The position numbers and the translations under genes were made by a program. The notes beneath the pieces are model-generated. The model had not been told where the DNA came from. It searched no databases and worked only from the letters and a program-made list of their open reading frames with translations. From a bacterium (lineage in GTDB: Bacteria; Elusimicrobiota; Elusimicrobia; UBA1565; UBA9628), in contig JAJZAK010000005.1 of assembly GCA_021799485.1 (NCBI GenBank), forward strand, positions 1 to 64,000: a stretch of DNA of 64,000 nt. The letters run 5' to 3'. The first letter of the stretch is position 1, and each line of letters opens with the position of its first letter. Of this stretch, positions 7,160-15,200 are shown one piece after another.

Positions 7160-8732
7160 ATTCTTCCCCGGGGCGCCGCTCGCCGCCGCCCTGCTGGCGG
7201 CCGTTTTATGTCCGCCCGCCTTCGCCAAGAGCCTGAGCGCCCGGCTCTATGAGGCCGCTCGCGACGGCGACGCGGGTTCGGTGCAGGCGCTCCTTGACCA
7301 GGGTGCCGATCCCAACGCGCGGCATGGCGGCTGGATGATCCCGCCTTTCTTCTACTTCGCCAGCGGAGAAACGCCCTTATGCGCGGCGGCCAGGATCGGC
7401 CATGCCGATGTCGCGTCGTTGCTCCTGAAAGGCGGCGCGGACCGGGAGAAGACATGCCTCGGCGATGTTGCCGCGCCCATAGTCGGGTTATGGATCGGCC
7501 ATGGCTATACGCCTCTCCTGGTCGCCCTCAAGAAAAATAACGTAGAAGCGGTGAAAGCTCTCTTGGCCGGATCGGCCGATCAAGCCATTAGAGACGTTGT
7601 CTCTCAAAGGGCTGCGCTTGGAGCTTGGGGGATAACGCGGAGCATCGGAAACGTACAAACGGGGACCTCATTTGGCCTTGTCTTTTACTTCCTCCCTTAC
7701 TGGGAGGTCATGGATAGCGCCAGCACGCTGTTGGCTGGACTGCAGAAACAAGGCGATTTTCGCGCGACACGAGCCGTTCTCGCGGCCATCGGCGCCAATC
7801 CGAACGCTTCGAGAAACCTTTGGGATAAAATCGCCTTCGGGATCTCAAACGGCGACGTCGACGCCGTGAAATGGGCGGCGGCCAATAGTTGGCAGGGGCA
7901 AAAGCCGTCGCCAGCCGGGACGGCCGCGGCGGGGAGTTCGGACATGGAGTCGCAGGTCCGCCAGATCGAGGACAAGATCGTCTCGGACGTGGACGTGCCG
8001 CGATTCAAGCGGCGGCCAGAAAACCCGGACGCCATCGCCGTGGTCGCCGGCATCAGCCGCTACCAACTGCCTCTTCCGCGGGCGATGTATGCGCGCCGCG
8101 ACGCCGCGACGGTCTACCGATACCTTCTGAGGCTGGGCGTGAAGCCAAGCCGCGTCAAGCTCCTGCTGGACGATAAGGCGACCGGAGGAGCCCTCAAGTA
8201 CGCCCTCAACCGCTGGCTCCCGGACAACGCGAAGCCCGGCTCGACCGTCTACTTCTACTTCTCGGGCCACGGCGCCCCGGACGTCGGGTCGAACAGCGCC
8301 TACCTCGTGCCCTGGGACGGCGACCCCTCGGACTTAAAGGACACCGCCGTCGCGCTTGCGGACGTCTACGGGCGGCTCGGAAGGCTCGGGGCCAAGCACG
8401 TGCTCGTGGCGCTCGATTCGTGTTTTTCAGGCGCGGGCGGGCGCTCCGTCATCGTGCCGGGGGCGCGGCCTCTCGTGACGCGGCTGACGCAGGCGCTGCT
8501 GCCGCCCGGCGTCACGGCCATGACGGCCGCCCGGGGGGACCAGATCACGCAAGTCGACAAAGCCGCGGGGCACGGGCTTTTTACCTACTACTTCCTGCGC
8601 GGCCTCAACGAGGACATGGACGATGTCCGCAAGCTATGCGCGTATGTCGAGACGAAAGTGGCGGATCAATCGGCGCTGGCGGGCGTCCCGCAGAATCCTC
8701 TCTGCATGGGCCCGGACTTCGTGATCAAGTAA
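7143..8732 (+). CDS. Secreted ankyrin-repeat caspase-like (C14) peptidase
   Basis: A 529-residue protein with a signal peptide (about residues 1-28, ending 'PPAFAKS'). Ankyrin repeats follow at about residues 30-150 ('DAGSVQALLDQGADPN', 'GHADVASLLLKGGADRE'), then a less regular region, and a caspase-like domain at about 295-525. The catalytic histidine is in 'YFYFSGHGAPD' and the cysteine in 'ALDSCFSGAGGRS', the two hallmarks of peptidase clan CD. The export signal predicts a periplasmic or extracellular location. It lies inside a segment bounded by ispG-derived direct repeats. A relative with the same two domains is encoded at 41738-44227. Confidence 0.85.
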   Translation: MALRSKFFPGAPLAAALLAAVLCPPAFAKSLSARLYEAARDGDAGSVQALLDQGADPNARHGGWMIPPFFYFASGETPLCAAARIGHADVASLLLKGGADREKTCLGDVAAPIVGLWIGHGYTPLLVALKKNNVEAVKALLAGSADQAIRDVVSQRAALGAWGITRSIGNVQTGTSFGLVFYFLPYWEVMDSASTLLAGLQKQGDFRATRAVLAAIGANPNASRNLWDKIAFGISNGDVDAVKWAAANSWQGQKPSPAGTAAAGSSDMESQVRQIEDKIVSDVDVPRFKRRPENPDAIAVVAGISRYQLPLPRAMYARRDAATVYRYLLRLGVKPSRVKLLLDDKATGGALKYALNRWLPDNAKPGSTVYFYFSGHGAPDVGSNSAYLVPWDGDPSDLKDTAVALADVYGRLGRLGAKHVLVALDSCFSGAGGRSVIVPGARPLVTRLTQALLPPGVTAMTAARGDQITQVDKAAGHGLFTYYFLRGLNEDMDDVRKLCAYVETKVADQSALAGVPQNPLCMGPDFVIK

Positions 8733-8751
8733 GGAGCCGACAAGTCATTGC

Positions 8752-9036
8752 ATGGCGGCGCTGGATGACGCCGAGAACGTCCTGCTGGCGGCCGCACTGC
8801 TCGACGCGGATCAGGCCCGAAAGGCGCGCGAGCGCTTGGCCGCTTTGAAGCTCCCCTCGGACTATTTCCCTCAGGTCGCGCTTGATCTGGAGCTGGCCAG
8901 CAGGGAGGCGATTCTGGCCGCGCTCTCAAAGGCGTGGAATATCCCGGTTGCTTCTCCGTCGGCCTTGAATGGCCAGGATACGGTGTGGGACTGGGAGTCG
9001 TTGGCTTCCTACGAAATGTGCGGTAGGAATCTTTGA
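8752..9036 (+). CDS. Small protein resembling a GspE/MshEN N-terminal domain
   Basis: A 94-residue frame from ATG 8752, 19 bases after the caspase stop. Residues 1-65 are helical and recall the N-terminal domain found in type II secretion and type IV pilus ATPases: 'DYFPQVALDLELASREAILAA' then 'WNIPVASPSAL'. No ATPase domain follows; the frame ends at TGA 9034-9036. It could be a remnant of a larger gene or a free-standing domain. No clear ribosome binding site is seen. Confidence 0.4.
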   Translation: MAALDDAENVLLAAALLDADQARKARERLAALKLPSDYFPQVALDLELASREAILAALSKAWNIPVASPSALNGQDTVWDWESLASYEMCGRNL

Positions 9037-9052
9037 CTGCCACTCTGCGCCG

Positions 9053-9360
9053 ATCAAGAGAATTTTTCTCTGGCTGTGGCCCGTCCTGGCGCTTGCGGGC
9101 GAAATCAAACGAGGGCTCGATCAATCGGCGCCGGGCAAGAAGCTTCGCAGGGACGTCGTCCCGGGGTCTGGGGACAAGGCCTTTCGGCGCGCCGATGAGC
9201 TGGTCCAAGAGGCGATTGAGAAAGGAGCCGTCGAGGCGGTCTTTGGTCCCGCGGACGGCGGTTGGATGAAAAGCCGCTACCGGATCGGCAATTCTTGGGT
9301 CGACGGCTTCTTGACGACGCTCGATATCGGCGCGGACTCCAATCCTTGTCGGGACGAAAG
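9053..9360 (+). pseudogene. Remnant of a secreted hypothetical protein, truncated by the ispG-tail copy
   Basis: From 9053 a frame reads like a signal peptide ('IKRIFLWLWPVLALAGE') followed by about 85 plausible residues ending '...IGADSNPCRDE'. There is no ATG/GTG/TTG at the expected start (an ATC stands there). The frame is cut at 9360, where the 119-bp ispG-derived repeat begins out of frame. The function is not recognised. The missing start and the abrupt junction argue for a broken gene. Confidence 0.4.
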
Positions 9361-9509
9361 GGGGCGCCCCCGGCAAGATCAATCTCTACGTCGGCAAGGA
9401 CTGCGTCAAGAAAGGAATTCCCTCCGAGGAAGCCGTCGACGCCCTGTTCGCCTTGATCAAGGCCCACGGCAAGTGGGCGGAGCCTCCCGCCCTCGCCGAA
9501 TCTCTTTAG
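9360..9509 (+). pseudogene. Duplicated 3' end of ispG (direct repeat copy B) with alternative C-terminus
   Basis: 9360-9478 matches 6751-6869 of ispG in 118 of 119 bases. In the ispG frame it encodes the C-terminal residues with one change (Ile to Phe), then continues 'AEPPALAESL' to TAG at 9507-9509, where the real gene stops after 'HGKWA'. Related IspG proteins often carry a short tail after 'HG(R/K)W', so this copy may hold the original end. No start codon serves it here. Confidence 0.85.
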
Positions 9510-9541
9510 GGCTCCGTCACAATAAGTTTACCCGCCGGCAA

Positions 9542-9571
9542 TTGCCTTGCTCCACGGCCGGCGGTTAAAAT
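9542..9571 (+). promoter_or_regulatory. Putative sigma70-type promoter
   Basis: TTGCCT at 9542-9547 and TAAAAT at 9566-9571, spacing 18. It lies 52 bases upstream of the membrane-protein start at 9624. The region also contains an inverted repeat (CCGCCGGC at about 9534, GCCGGCGG at about 9557), which may end transcription from the islet. Confidence 0.45.
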
Positions 9572-9623
9572 GATGCCGTTAGAGATAGCGACGCGGCCGC
9601 GGGCCGCGAAGGAGGCCAGCATC

Positions 9624-10076
9624 ATGGCAGTCATGTCGCCGGTTGATATTTTTCGGACGCCCAGAAAGCACGAGGGCGGAATCACCGTAGGAAGCGCGGA
9701 TCGCTCGTATAAGGCTTTCGAGGCTCTCTACGCAACGTACGTCGCCATGCCGGTCGTCATCGGGCTCGCGATGGCGATGGGAGTGATGGCGAATTGGGAG
9801 AACTACCTGGCTCCCGCTCTGGGCTTGGGGCACGCGGCCGCCACGGCCGTGACCAGGATCTCGGGTCTTCTTGAGATCGCTCTCGGCGGCTTCGTGGCGG
9901 TCAACCCGAAAATCGGGGCGCAAACCGCCGCCGCTTGGCTCTGGGTGGGGGCGCTCAACTTCCTGATGACGCCGGGGCATAAGGGGCTTCTCATCGCTGT
10001 TTTAACCCTGTCGGTGGGGGCGTCGGCGTTGTCGCAGTTGGCGGAGGAGTTCGGAGCGCGCGTGTTCAAGCCTTAA
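9624..10076 (+). CDS. Small integral membrane protein, possibly DoxX-like
   Basis: A 150-residue protein. ATG 9624 is preceded by a strong AAGGAGG at 9609-9615, which fixes the start over an upstream in-frame ATG at 9570. It has a soluble N-terminal stretch of about 35 residues and then four hydrophobic segments. The segment layout recalls DoxX/MauE-type small membrane proteins, but no diagnostic motif is present. The product is unknown. A strong terminator follows at 10143-10187. Confidence 0.6.
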   Translation: MAVMSPVDIFRTPRKHEGGITVGSADRSYKAFEALYATYVAMPVVIGLAMAMGVMANWENYLAPALGLGHAAATAVTRISGLLEIALGGFVAVNPKIGAQTAAAWLWVGALNFLMTPGHKGLLIAVLTLSVGASALSQLAEEFGARVFKP

Positions 10077-10142
10077 CGGGCGTCTTCGGGTTGCTCCATG
10101 CGCGCCGCCGGGGCCTAAGCCTTGGGAGGGCGACGGCGGCGG

Positions 10143-10187
10143 ACGCGGCGGGCCTTCGATGTTCGATGGCCCGCCGCGTTGATTTTT
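10143..10187 (+). terminator. Rho-independent terminator
   Basis: A 12-bp perfect GC-rich stem (10143-10154 with 10168-10179) and a 13-base loop are followed by GATTTTT. It closes the transcription unit of the 9624 membrane protein. Its tail overlaps the -35 element of the next promoter. Confidence 0.85.
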
Positions 10188-10207
10188 AGGATCTTCCCGA
10201 CTACACT
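10179..10207 (+). promoter_or_regulatory. Putative promoter of the YfhO-like gene
   Basis: TTGATT at 10179-10184 and TACACT at 10202-10207, spacing 17. The predicted transcription start is about 10214-10215, exactly where the open frame of the YfhO-like protein begins after an in-frame stop (TAG 10209-10211). Confidence 0.5.
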
Positions 10208-10214
10208 GTAGGCT

Positions 10215-12158
10215 CTGGGGAAAAAGTCAGGCTGGCTTGCGGCCTGGGCCGCGGTTCTTTCCGCGGCGTTCTGGGCGCCGTATTTGGCGGAGAAGCGGGC
10301 GCTGTTTTCCGACCTGCTTTTGCGCCTTTTCTATCCCAATGCCTGTCTGATCCAGGAGAGCTTTCGAAACGGGCGGCTGCCTTTTTGGAACCCGCATATC
10401 TACGGCGGCGTTCCATTCCTGGCGAACATGCAATCGGCCGTTCTGTATCCGGCGAGCTTATTGTATGCCTGCCTGCCTTTCCCATCGGCTCTCGCCTGCT
10501 TGCAGATCATCCACTCGTTTTTGGCCGCGGCCTCCATGGCGGCTCTCGCCGCGGATACGGGCCTCTCGGCGCCGGCGTCCCTGCTGGCAGGCATCGTCTA
10601 CGCCTTCAACGGATACGCGACCCTCCACTATTCCGCGCCCAGCAACTTCGATTCTTACGCCTGGATGCCTCTGGTTTTGATGCTTCTGGGGCGCGCCTGG
10701 AGGCCCGGCCCCAGCCTCCGCTATGCCGCGGCGGCGGGCGCCGCCTGGGCCCTTGAAATTTTGGCGGGACACCCGCAATTCGCCTTTTACACGGGGCTGG
10801 CGGGCGTCGTGCTTGCGGGGATGGACCTTCCCGCTTCGTCGGCGCGGCCTTGCGCCGCTCGAAGGATGGGGCTTTTCATCGCCGCCGCCGCGGCGGCGGC
10901 GATGCTAAGCGCGGTCTTATGGCTGCCGGCCGCCCAGCTTGCGGCATCATCTCCCATGTCGGCAGAGCTCGGCTACGATTGGGCGACGAGCTATTCCCTG
11001 CCGCCGTGGGACGCCTTGCGCATGCTCGTCGTGCCGTTATGGGCCGGCGCCTTTTCGCCCCAGGGAGACCCTTCCGTCGTAGGGTTTTACTTCGGCTGGG
11101 TTGCCGCGGTCTTCGCGTTCTGGAGCCTGCGAGCCGATCGCGGGCGCATCCGCGGCCCCGCGCTGCTGGCGGGGATCGGCGTCGCCATGGCTTTGGGGCG
11201 GCATCTCCCTGGCTACCATCTCCTTTACAAGCTTCTGCCGCCGTTGCGCCTCTTTCGTTTTCCGGCCCAAGCGCTTTGCCTGGCATGCCTGGGATTCGCG
11301 CGGCTCTCCGGCGAAGGATTGGAGGAAATCCTGCGCCGGGGCATTCTTCGGCCGCGCGCGGCGTTCCTTTTGATCCTGGCCGTGTTCGCGGAATATGATC
11401 TGTTCGCCGCCCGCGCGGTGCAAACGATTGACGCCTCCCTCTACGCCTACCGTTCGCCGGTCGCTGAATTCATCAAAGCGCGCGGCGGCTTCGGCCGCGT
11501 CATGATGACGCCCAGGACCCGAGCCGCGCTGCGCCGTGGAGGCGCCAGCCAGATGGCGGCGTGGCGCGGATTTCGTGACTCTCTTCTTCCCAACCTCGCC
11601 GCGGCCGAGGGCCTCGACGACGCGGACGGCTTCGAAGTGATGCGTTTCGCCTCCTACGACCGCGTGCTGTCTCGGATCGACGCCGACCCGCGCTCCGAGT
11701 GGCTCAACCTGCTCGACGTCCGCTATCTTCTGACCTTTTGGGATCTTCCTGCCGATCAATTCACGTTGTCGCGAAGCTGGGGGCCGCTGCGTCTCTACGA
11801 GAACACGAAGGCGCTTGCCAGGGCGCGGATCGAAGGCGCGTGCGGGAGGGCGATCATTCGGTCCTATGAGTCGGATCGTGTCCTCGTCGAGACGACGGCG
11901 CAATCGCCGGGGCGCCTCATCCTGGCAGACGTGGCGGCCCCAGGCTGGCGCGCGATCGTCAACGGCGTCCCCGCCGCCATCGTCCCTTACAAAGAGACGC
12001 TGCGCTCGCTCGGCGTTCCCGCCGGGAAAACGCTCGTCGAGTTCCGGTACCGGCCGCCGCATTTCGTCGTCGCGGCGAGCCTATCAGCGGCGGGCTGGCT
12101 GTTGTTGGCCGCCCTTTGGGGAGCTTCCGTTCTCCGGCGTCGACGGCGGGACGATTAA
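10215..12158 (+). CDS. YfhO-family multi-pass membrane protein
   Basis: About 647 residues with a hydrophobic N-terminal two-thirds (about 11-12 spans) and a soluble C-terminal domain of about 200 residues, ending in one more span. Motifs such as 'FYPNACLIQESF', 'GRLPFWNPHIYGGVPFLA' and 'GHPQFAFYTGLAG' match YfhO-type proteins, GT-C-like envelope proteins linked to lipoteichoic-acid or glycan glycosylation. The start is unclear. TTG 10284 cuts off the first membrane span, while CTG 10215 keeps it and sits at the predicted transcription start. The 3' end overlaps the convergent outer-membrane factor gene by 75 bases. Confidence 0.75.
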   Translation: MGKKSGWLAAWAAVLSAAFWAPYLAEKRALFSDLLLRLFYPNACLIQESFRNGRLPFWNPHIYGGVPFLANMQSAVLYPASLLYACLPFPSALACLQIIHSFLAAASMAALAADTGLSAPASLLAGIVYAFNGYATLHYSAPSNFDSYAWMPLVLMLLGRAWRPGPSLRYAAAAGAAWALEILAGHPQFAFYTGLAGVVLAGMDLPASSARPCAARRMGLFIAAAAAAAMLSAVLWLPAAQLAASSPMSAELGYDWATSYSLPPWDALRMLVVPLWAGAFSPQGDPSVVGFYFGWVAAVFAFWSLRADRGRIRGPALLAGIGVAMALGRHLPGYHLLYKLLPPLRLFRFPAQALCLACLGFARLSGEGLEEILRRGILRPRAAFLLILAVFAEYDLFAARAVQTIDASLYAYRSPVAEFIKARGGFGRVMMTPRTRAALRRGGASQMAAWRGFRDSLLPNLAAAEGLDDADGFEVMRFASYDRVLSRIDADPRSEWLNLLDVRYLLTFWDLPADQFTLSRSWGPLRLYENTKALARARIEGACGRAIIRSYESDRVLVETTAQSPGRLILADVAAPGWRAIVNGVPAAIVPYKETLRSLGVPAGKTLVEFRYRPPHFVVAASLSAAGWLLLAALWGASVLRRRRRDD

Positions 12159-13634
12159 AGGCGGCTCCCGCGTCCACTTTCCGAGGTCCTTGGGCGTCGG
12201 CAGGGAGGAGCGGTTCCATCCTCCCCCCAAGGCCTCGATTAACTGAATGCCGGCGGCGATGTATTGCGTCTCGTAATTGAGATCGGTCTGTTTGAGTGAT
12301 AACAAGGTCAGCCGGACCATCACGACATTGAGCCTCGAATCGAGCCCCGCTCGATATCGGACCGTCTCCTCCGCGAGATTTCTGCGCTCCGCGCGGACGG
12401 CCGCCTTTTGTCGCAGGATATCCTTTGCCGAGATGCGCAGGGATGCCATGTCGTCCTCGACTTGCTGGAAAGCGGCGAGGACGGTCTTGCGGTAATTGGC
12501 GACAACCTGGCGGTAGGAACGTTTGTATTGCCGGAGCGTCGCCTTGCGAAGGCCCGCGTCGAACAGTGTTTCGACGAATCCGCCGCCAAAAGCCCACATG
12601 CGGTCGGCCCAGTTCGCCCAGTCTTGAAAGGCGAAGGCGAGATAGCCGGCGGTTCCCGAGAGGGAGAAGCTCGGGTAATAGGCCGCCCGCTGGACCCCGA
12701 TTTGATAGTTGGCCTGAGCGACCGCTCGCTCGGCCGCGGCGATGTCAGGGCGGCGTTCGAGCAGGTCGGAGGGCAAGAGGGCGGGAACTCTAATCGTCGG
12801 AAGACGGAAGGGCTTGACCGCGATCGAAAAGATCGAGGGCGGCTCCCCCAGGAGGACCGCGATCGCGTGTTCATACTGGGCGCGAAGGATTCCCGCGTTC
12901 TCCGCCTGCCCCCGCGCCGCCTCGTAGGCATATTCGGCTTGAGCCACGGTTTGGTCGGAGGCGAGCCCTGCTTTGCAAAGCGCCCGGTCGAGGCGAAGGG
13001 CCTCGAGGTCCTCTTCGGCGGTTTCCGCGAGAACGGCCTTGAGCGCGTCCTGGCCGCGCAGCTGGTAATAATCGACGGCGAGATCGCCTTGCATGGTCAA
13101 ACGAATGTTCTGCAGGTTGGCGGCGCTCGCCTGGGCGGAGGCGATGTTCATTTTAACCGTATTCTTGGTTTTGCTCCAAAAGTCGGGAGTCCACGCCGCG
13201 TCGAAAGGCAGCGAGTACATGTCGAATGACTTGTTGACGAAAAAGCCGAACGGAGTCGCGGCCAGGTAATTGTTGGTGACGGCGGGAGACATGGACAGGG
13301 ATGGATAATACTGGGCGCGCGACTGCTTGACGATGGCGCGCGCGACGAAGAAACTCGCGACCGCCGCTTGAATGTCGAGATTAGCGCTGGATAGCCGCTC
13401 CTCGTAGGCGTTGAGCTCCGTGTCCTTAAACATCAACCACCACTCGCCCCGGTTCTCGGAGCCGGAAGGCTGAGCTTTTTTCCAAAAAACACCGCCCGGA
13501 AGCGCCTCTTTGTAGGCCGGGGGGGCGGTGAAGGATGGAGGCGCGTAACGGGGCGCCAGGTCGCAGCCCAAGAGCAAGACGCCCGCCAAAAGCAAGACGA
13601 TTGGTGTTAGACGCCTACTCGCCGATATAGACAT
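12084..13634 (-). CDS. TolC/NodT-type outer-membrane efflux lipoprotein
   Basis: A 516-residue protein with a signal peptide and lipobox 'LLLGC' (Cys near residue 24). Two repeats of the outer-membrane efflux domain follow at about residues 65-260 and 275-470, with the typical 'LERRPDIAAAERAVAQANYQ' between them. It would form the trimeric outer-membrane duct of a tripartite exporter. Its start overlaps the end of the adaptor gene by 20 bases, so it is the last gene of the four-gene export operon. The C-terminal tail (proline-rich) overlaps the YfhO-like gene on the other strand. Confidence 0.9.
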   Translation of the reverse strand: MSISASRRLTPIVLLLAGVLLLGCDLAPRYAPPSFTAPPAYKEALPGGVFWKKAQPSGSENRGEWWLMFKDTELNAYEERLSSANLDIQAAVASFFVARAIVKQSRAQYYPSLSMSPAVTNNYLAATPFGFFVNKSFDMYSLPFDAAWTPDFWSKTKNTVKMNIASAQASAANLQNIRLTMQGDLAVDYYQLRGQDALKAVLAETAEEDLEALRLDRALCKAGLASDQTVAQAEYAYEAARGQAENAGILRAQYEHAIAVLLGEPPSIFSIAVKPFRLPTIRVPALLPSDLLERRPDIAAAERAVAQANYQIGVQRAAYYPSFSLSGTAGYLAFAFQDWANWADRMWAFGGGFVETLFDAGLRKATLRQYKRSYRQVVANYRKTVLAAFQQVEDDMASLRISAKDILRQKAAVRAERRNLAEETVRYRAGLDSRLNVVMVRLTLLSLKQTDLNYETQYIAAGIQLIEALGGGWNRSSLPTPKDLGKWTREPPLIVPPSTPENGSSPKGGQQQPARR

Positions 13635-14499
13635 CGACTAATTCACCCGCAAAAACCTGAACATTTTGAGGTTTTGGGAAGCTGAAGATCACGGGCAAAA
13701 CCCGCACATCAACCCGCTCCTGTCTTTCGTCCGTCAACTGAATCTTGGGAGAGACGAAGGGTTGGACGCGAACGAAGGAAAGCGGGATCCGGATATCCGT
13801 CCCCCGCACCTCCATCTGCGCCTTGATTCGCGAGACCGGCGGAAGCCTTGGGATGAGGATCTCATCCACGTAGCAGCGGAGCTGGAGCCCCGCGATAGAG
13901 GAGCCCATGACGACGGGGGGATCATAGCCTTGCGTATAGGGGTCGTAGACCCCCTGGGAGGAGACGTAGCTGCGGGTTGTCGTATTGACCTGCGTGACCA
14001 CGCCGGAGGAGGGAGCCCGCAACGTGTACTTCACATCGAGAGCGACGGCCGCATCGTAGGTGCCTTTGTAGGTTGCGGCGAGTTGAATCGCCGAATCGAG
14101 GGCATCCCGACTGATCGAGCCCGGGTCGAGGCGATAGGCTCTTCGGTCCTTGGCCAAGGTCTTCTCGGCGCTTTCCCAGGTCGCGAGAGCGGCGGCGGCC
14201 TGAGCCCTCGGGACGGTATCGTCAAGCTCAATAAGGAGGTCGCCCTTCTCCACATGCTGGCCTTCGGAGACGTGGATGCGCGTGACCGTGGCGCCGACTT
14301 CCGGGAAAAGATCGATGTCCGACGCGCTGGGCTGGGCGCTTTCGATGATGCCCTCGGCGTAGATTCCATTCGGATAAGGATTTTCGAACGGCTTGAACGC
14401 GGGAGGAAGCGTCGGCGGCTTTTGCCCCATAAAATACGCCGAGATGAGCGCGGCCACAAGGCCCGCGGCGGCAAGGCCGAAGATGATCTTGTTTCGCAT
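13615..14499 (-). CDS. HlyD-family periplasmic adaptor (membrane fusion protein)
   Basis: A 294-residue protein with one N-terminal membrane span (about residues 5-26), a biotinyl-lipoyl-like half motif ('VTRIHVSEGQHVEKGDLLIE'), a short helical hairpin and a beta-barrel part. It links the inner-membrane ABC transporter to the outer-membrane duct. It follows the ATPase gene by a single base. The short hairpin and gene order resemble DevB-type adaptors of DevBCA exporters. The substrate is not evident. Confidence 0.88.
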   Translation of the reverse strand: MRNKIIFGLAAAGLVAALISAYFMGQKPPTLPPAFKPFENPYPNGIYAEGIIESAQPSASDIDLFPEVGATVTRIHVSEGQHVEKGDLLIELDDTVPRAQAAAALATWESAEKTLAKDRRAYRLDPGSISRDALDSAIQLAATYKGTYDAAVALDVKYTLRAPSSGVVTQVNTTTRSYVSSQGVYDPYTQGYDPPVVMGSSIAGLQLRCYVDEILIPRLPPVSRIKAQMEVRGTDIRIPLSFVRVQPFVSPKIQLTDERQERVDVRVLPVIFSFPKPQNVQVFAGELVDVYIGE

Positions 14500-14500
14500 A

Positions 14501-15199
14501 TTAGGAGTGCGGGACCGACATTTCTCCCTTGAGCCGGCCGTCCTCCATCATGATGATGCGGCTGGCGTATTCGTAGATGCGATTGTCGTGGGTCACGACG
14601 ACGATACAGCGGTTTTCATTGAGGATGTTTCGCTTGACGAAGCTTACGATGTTGCGCCCGGTTTCTCCGTCCAAGGATGCCGTCGGCTCATCCATGATGA
14701 GGATTTCCGGACGGCTGGAGATGGCTCGCGCGATCGCGACCCTCTGCTGCTCGCCGCCGCTCAATTTCACCGGGGGGAGGCCGGCTCGTTCCTTAAGGCC
14801 GACGATGTCCAGATATTTGGATGCTTCCCTCACGGAGCTCTCCCAGTCCTGTCCTTTGACGATGAGTGGTATAGCCGCATTCTCGGCCGTGGTGAGCCGA
14901 GGGAAGAGATGATAGTCTTGAAAAACGAATCCGATTTTATGGAGACGGAATGAGGCGAGAGAATCGACGTCGAGCTTCCAGATGTCGACGCCGTCGACCA
15001 CAACCGAACCTGCGTTGGGGCGGAGGATGCCCGACAGAACGCTCAGGAGAGTGGTCTTGCCGCTCCCCGAGGGGCCAACGATATAAGGCATCTCCCCGAA
15101 GCGAGCCTCGAAATCCACCGATCTGAGAGCCGTGATCGCCGCCGCGCCCTCTCCGAAAGTCTTGACCACACCGACGGCCTTGATGGCGACCTTGGGCAT
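14501..15199 (-). CDS. ABC transporter ATP-binding protein (LolD/MacB/DevA type)
   Basis: A 232-residue ATPase. Walker A is 'GPSGSGKTTLL' near residue 42, the signature is 'LSGGEQQRVAIARA' near residue 145, and Walker B is 'ILIMDEPTASLD' with the H-loop in 'VVTHD'. This class works with FtsX-type permeases that act by mechanotransmission. It is flanked at 1-base distances by its permease and adaptor partners, so the operon is complete. Confidence 0.93.
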   Translation of the reverse strand: MPKVAIKAVGVVKTFGEGAAAITALRSVDFEARFGEMPYIVGPSGSGKTTLLSVLSGILRPNAGSVVVDGVDIWKLDVDSLASFRLHKIGFVFQDYHLFPRLTTAENAAIPLIVKGQDWESSVREASKYLDIVGLKERAGLPPVKLSGGEQQRVAIARAISSRPEILIMDEPTASLDGETGRNIVSFVKRNILNENRCIVVVTHDNRIYEYASRIIMMEDGRLKGEMSVPHS

Positions 15200-15200
15200 G

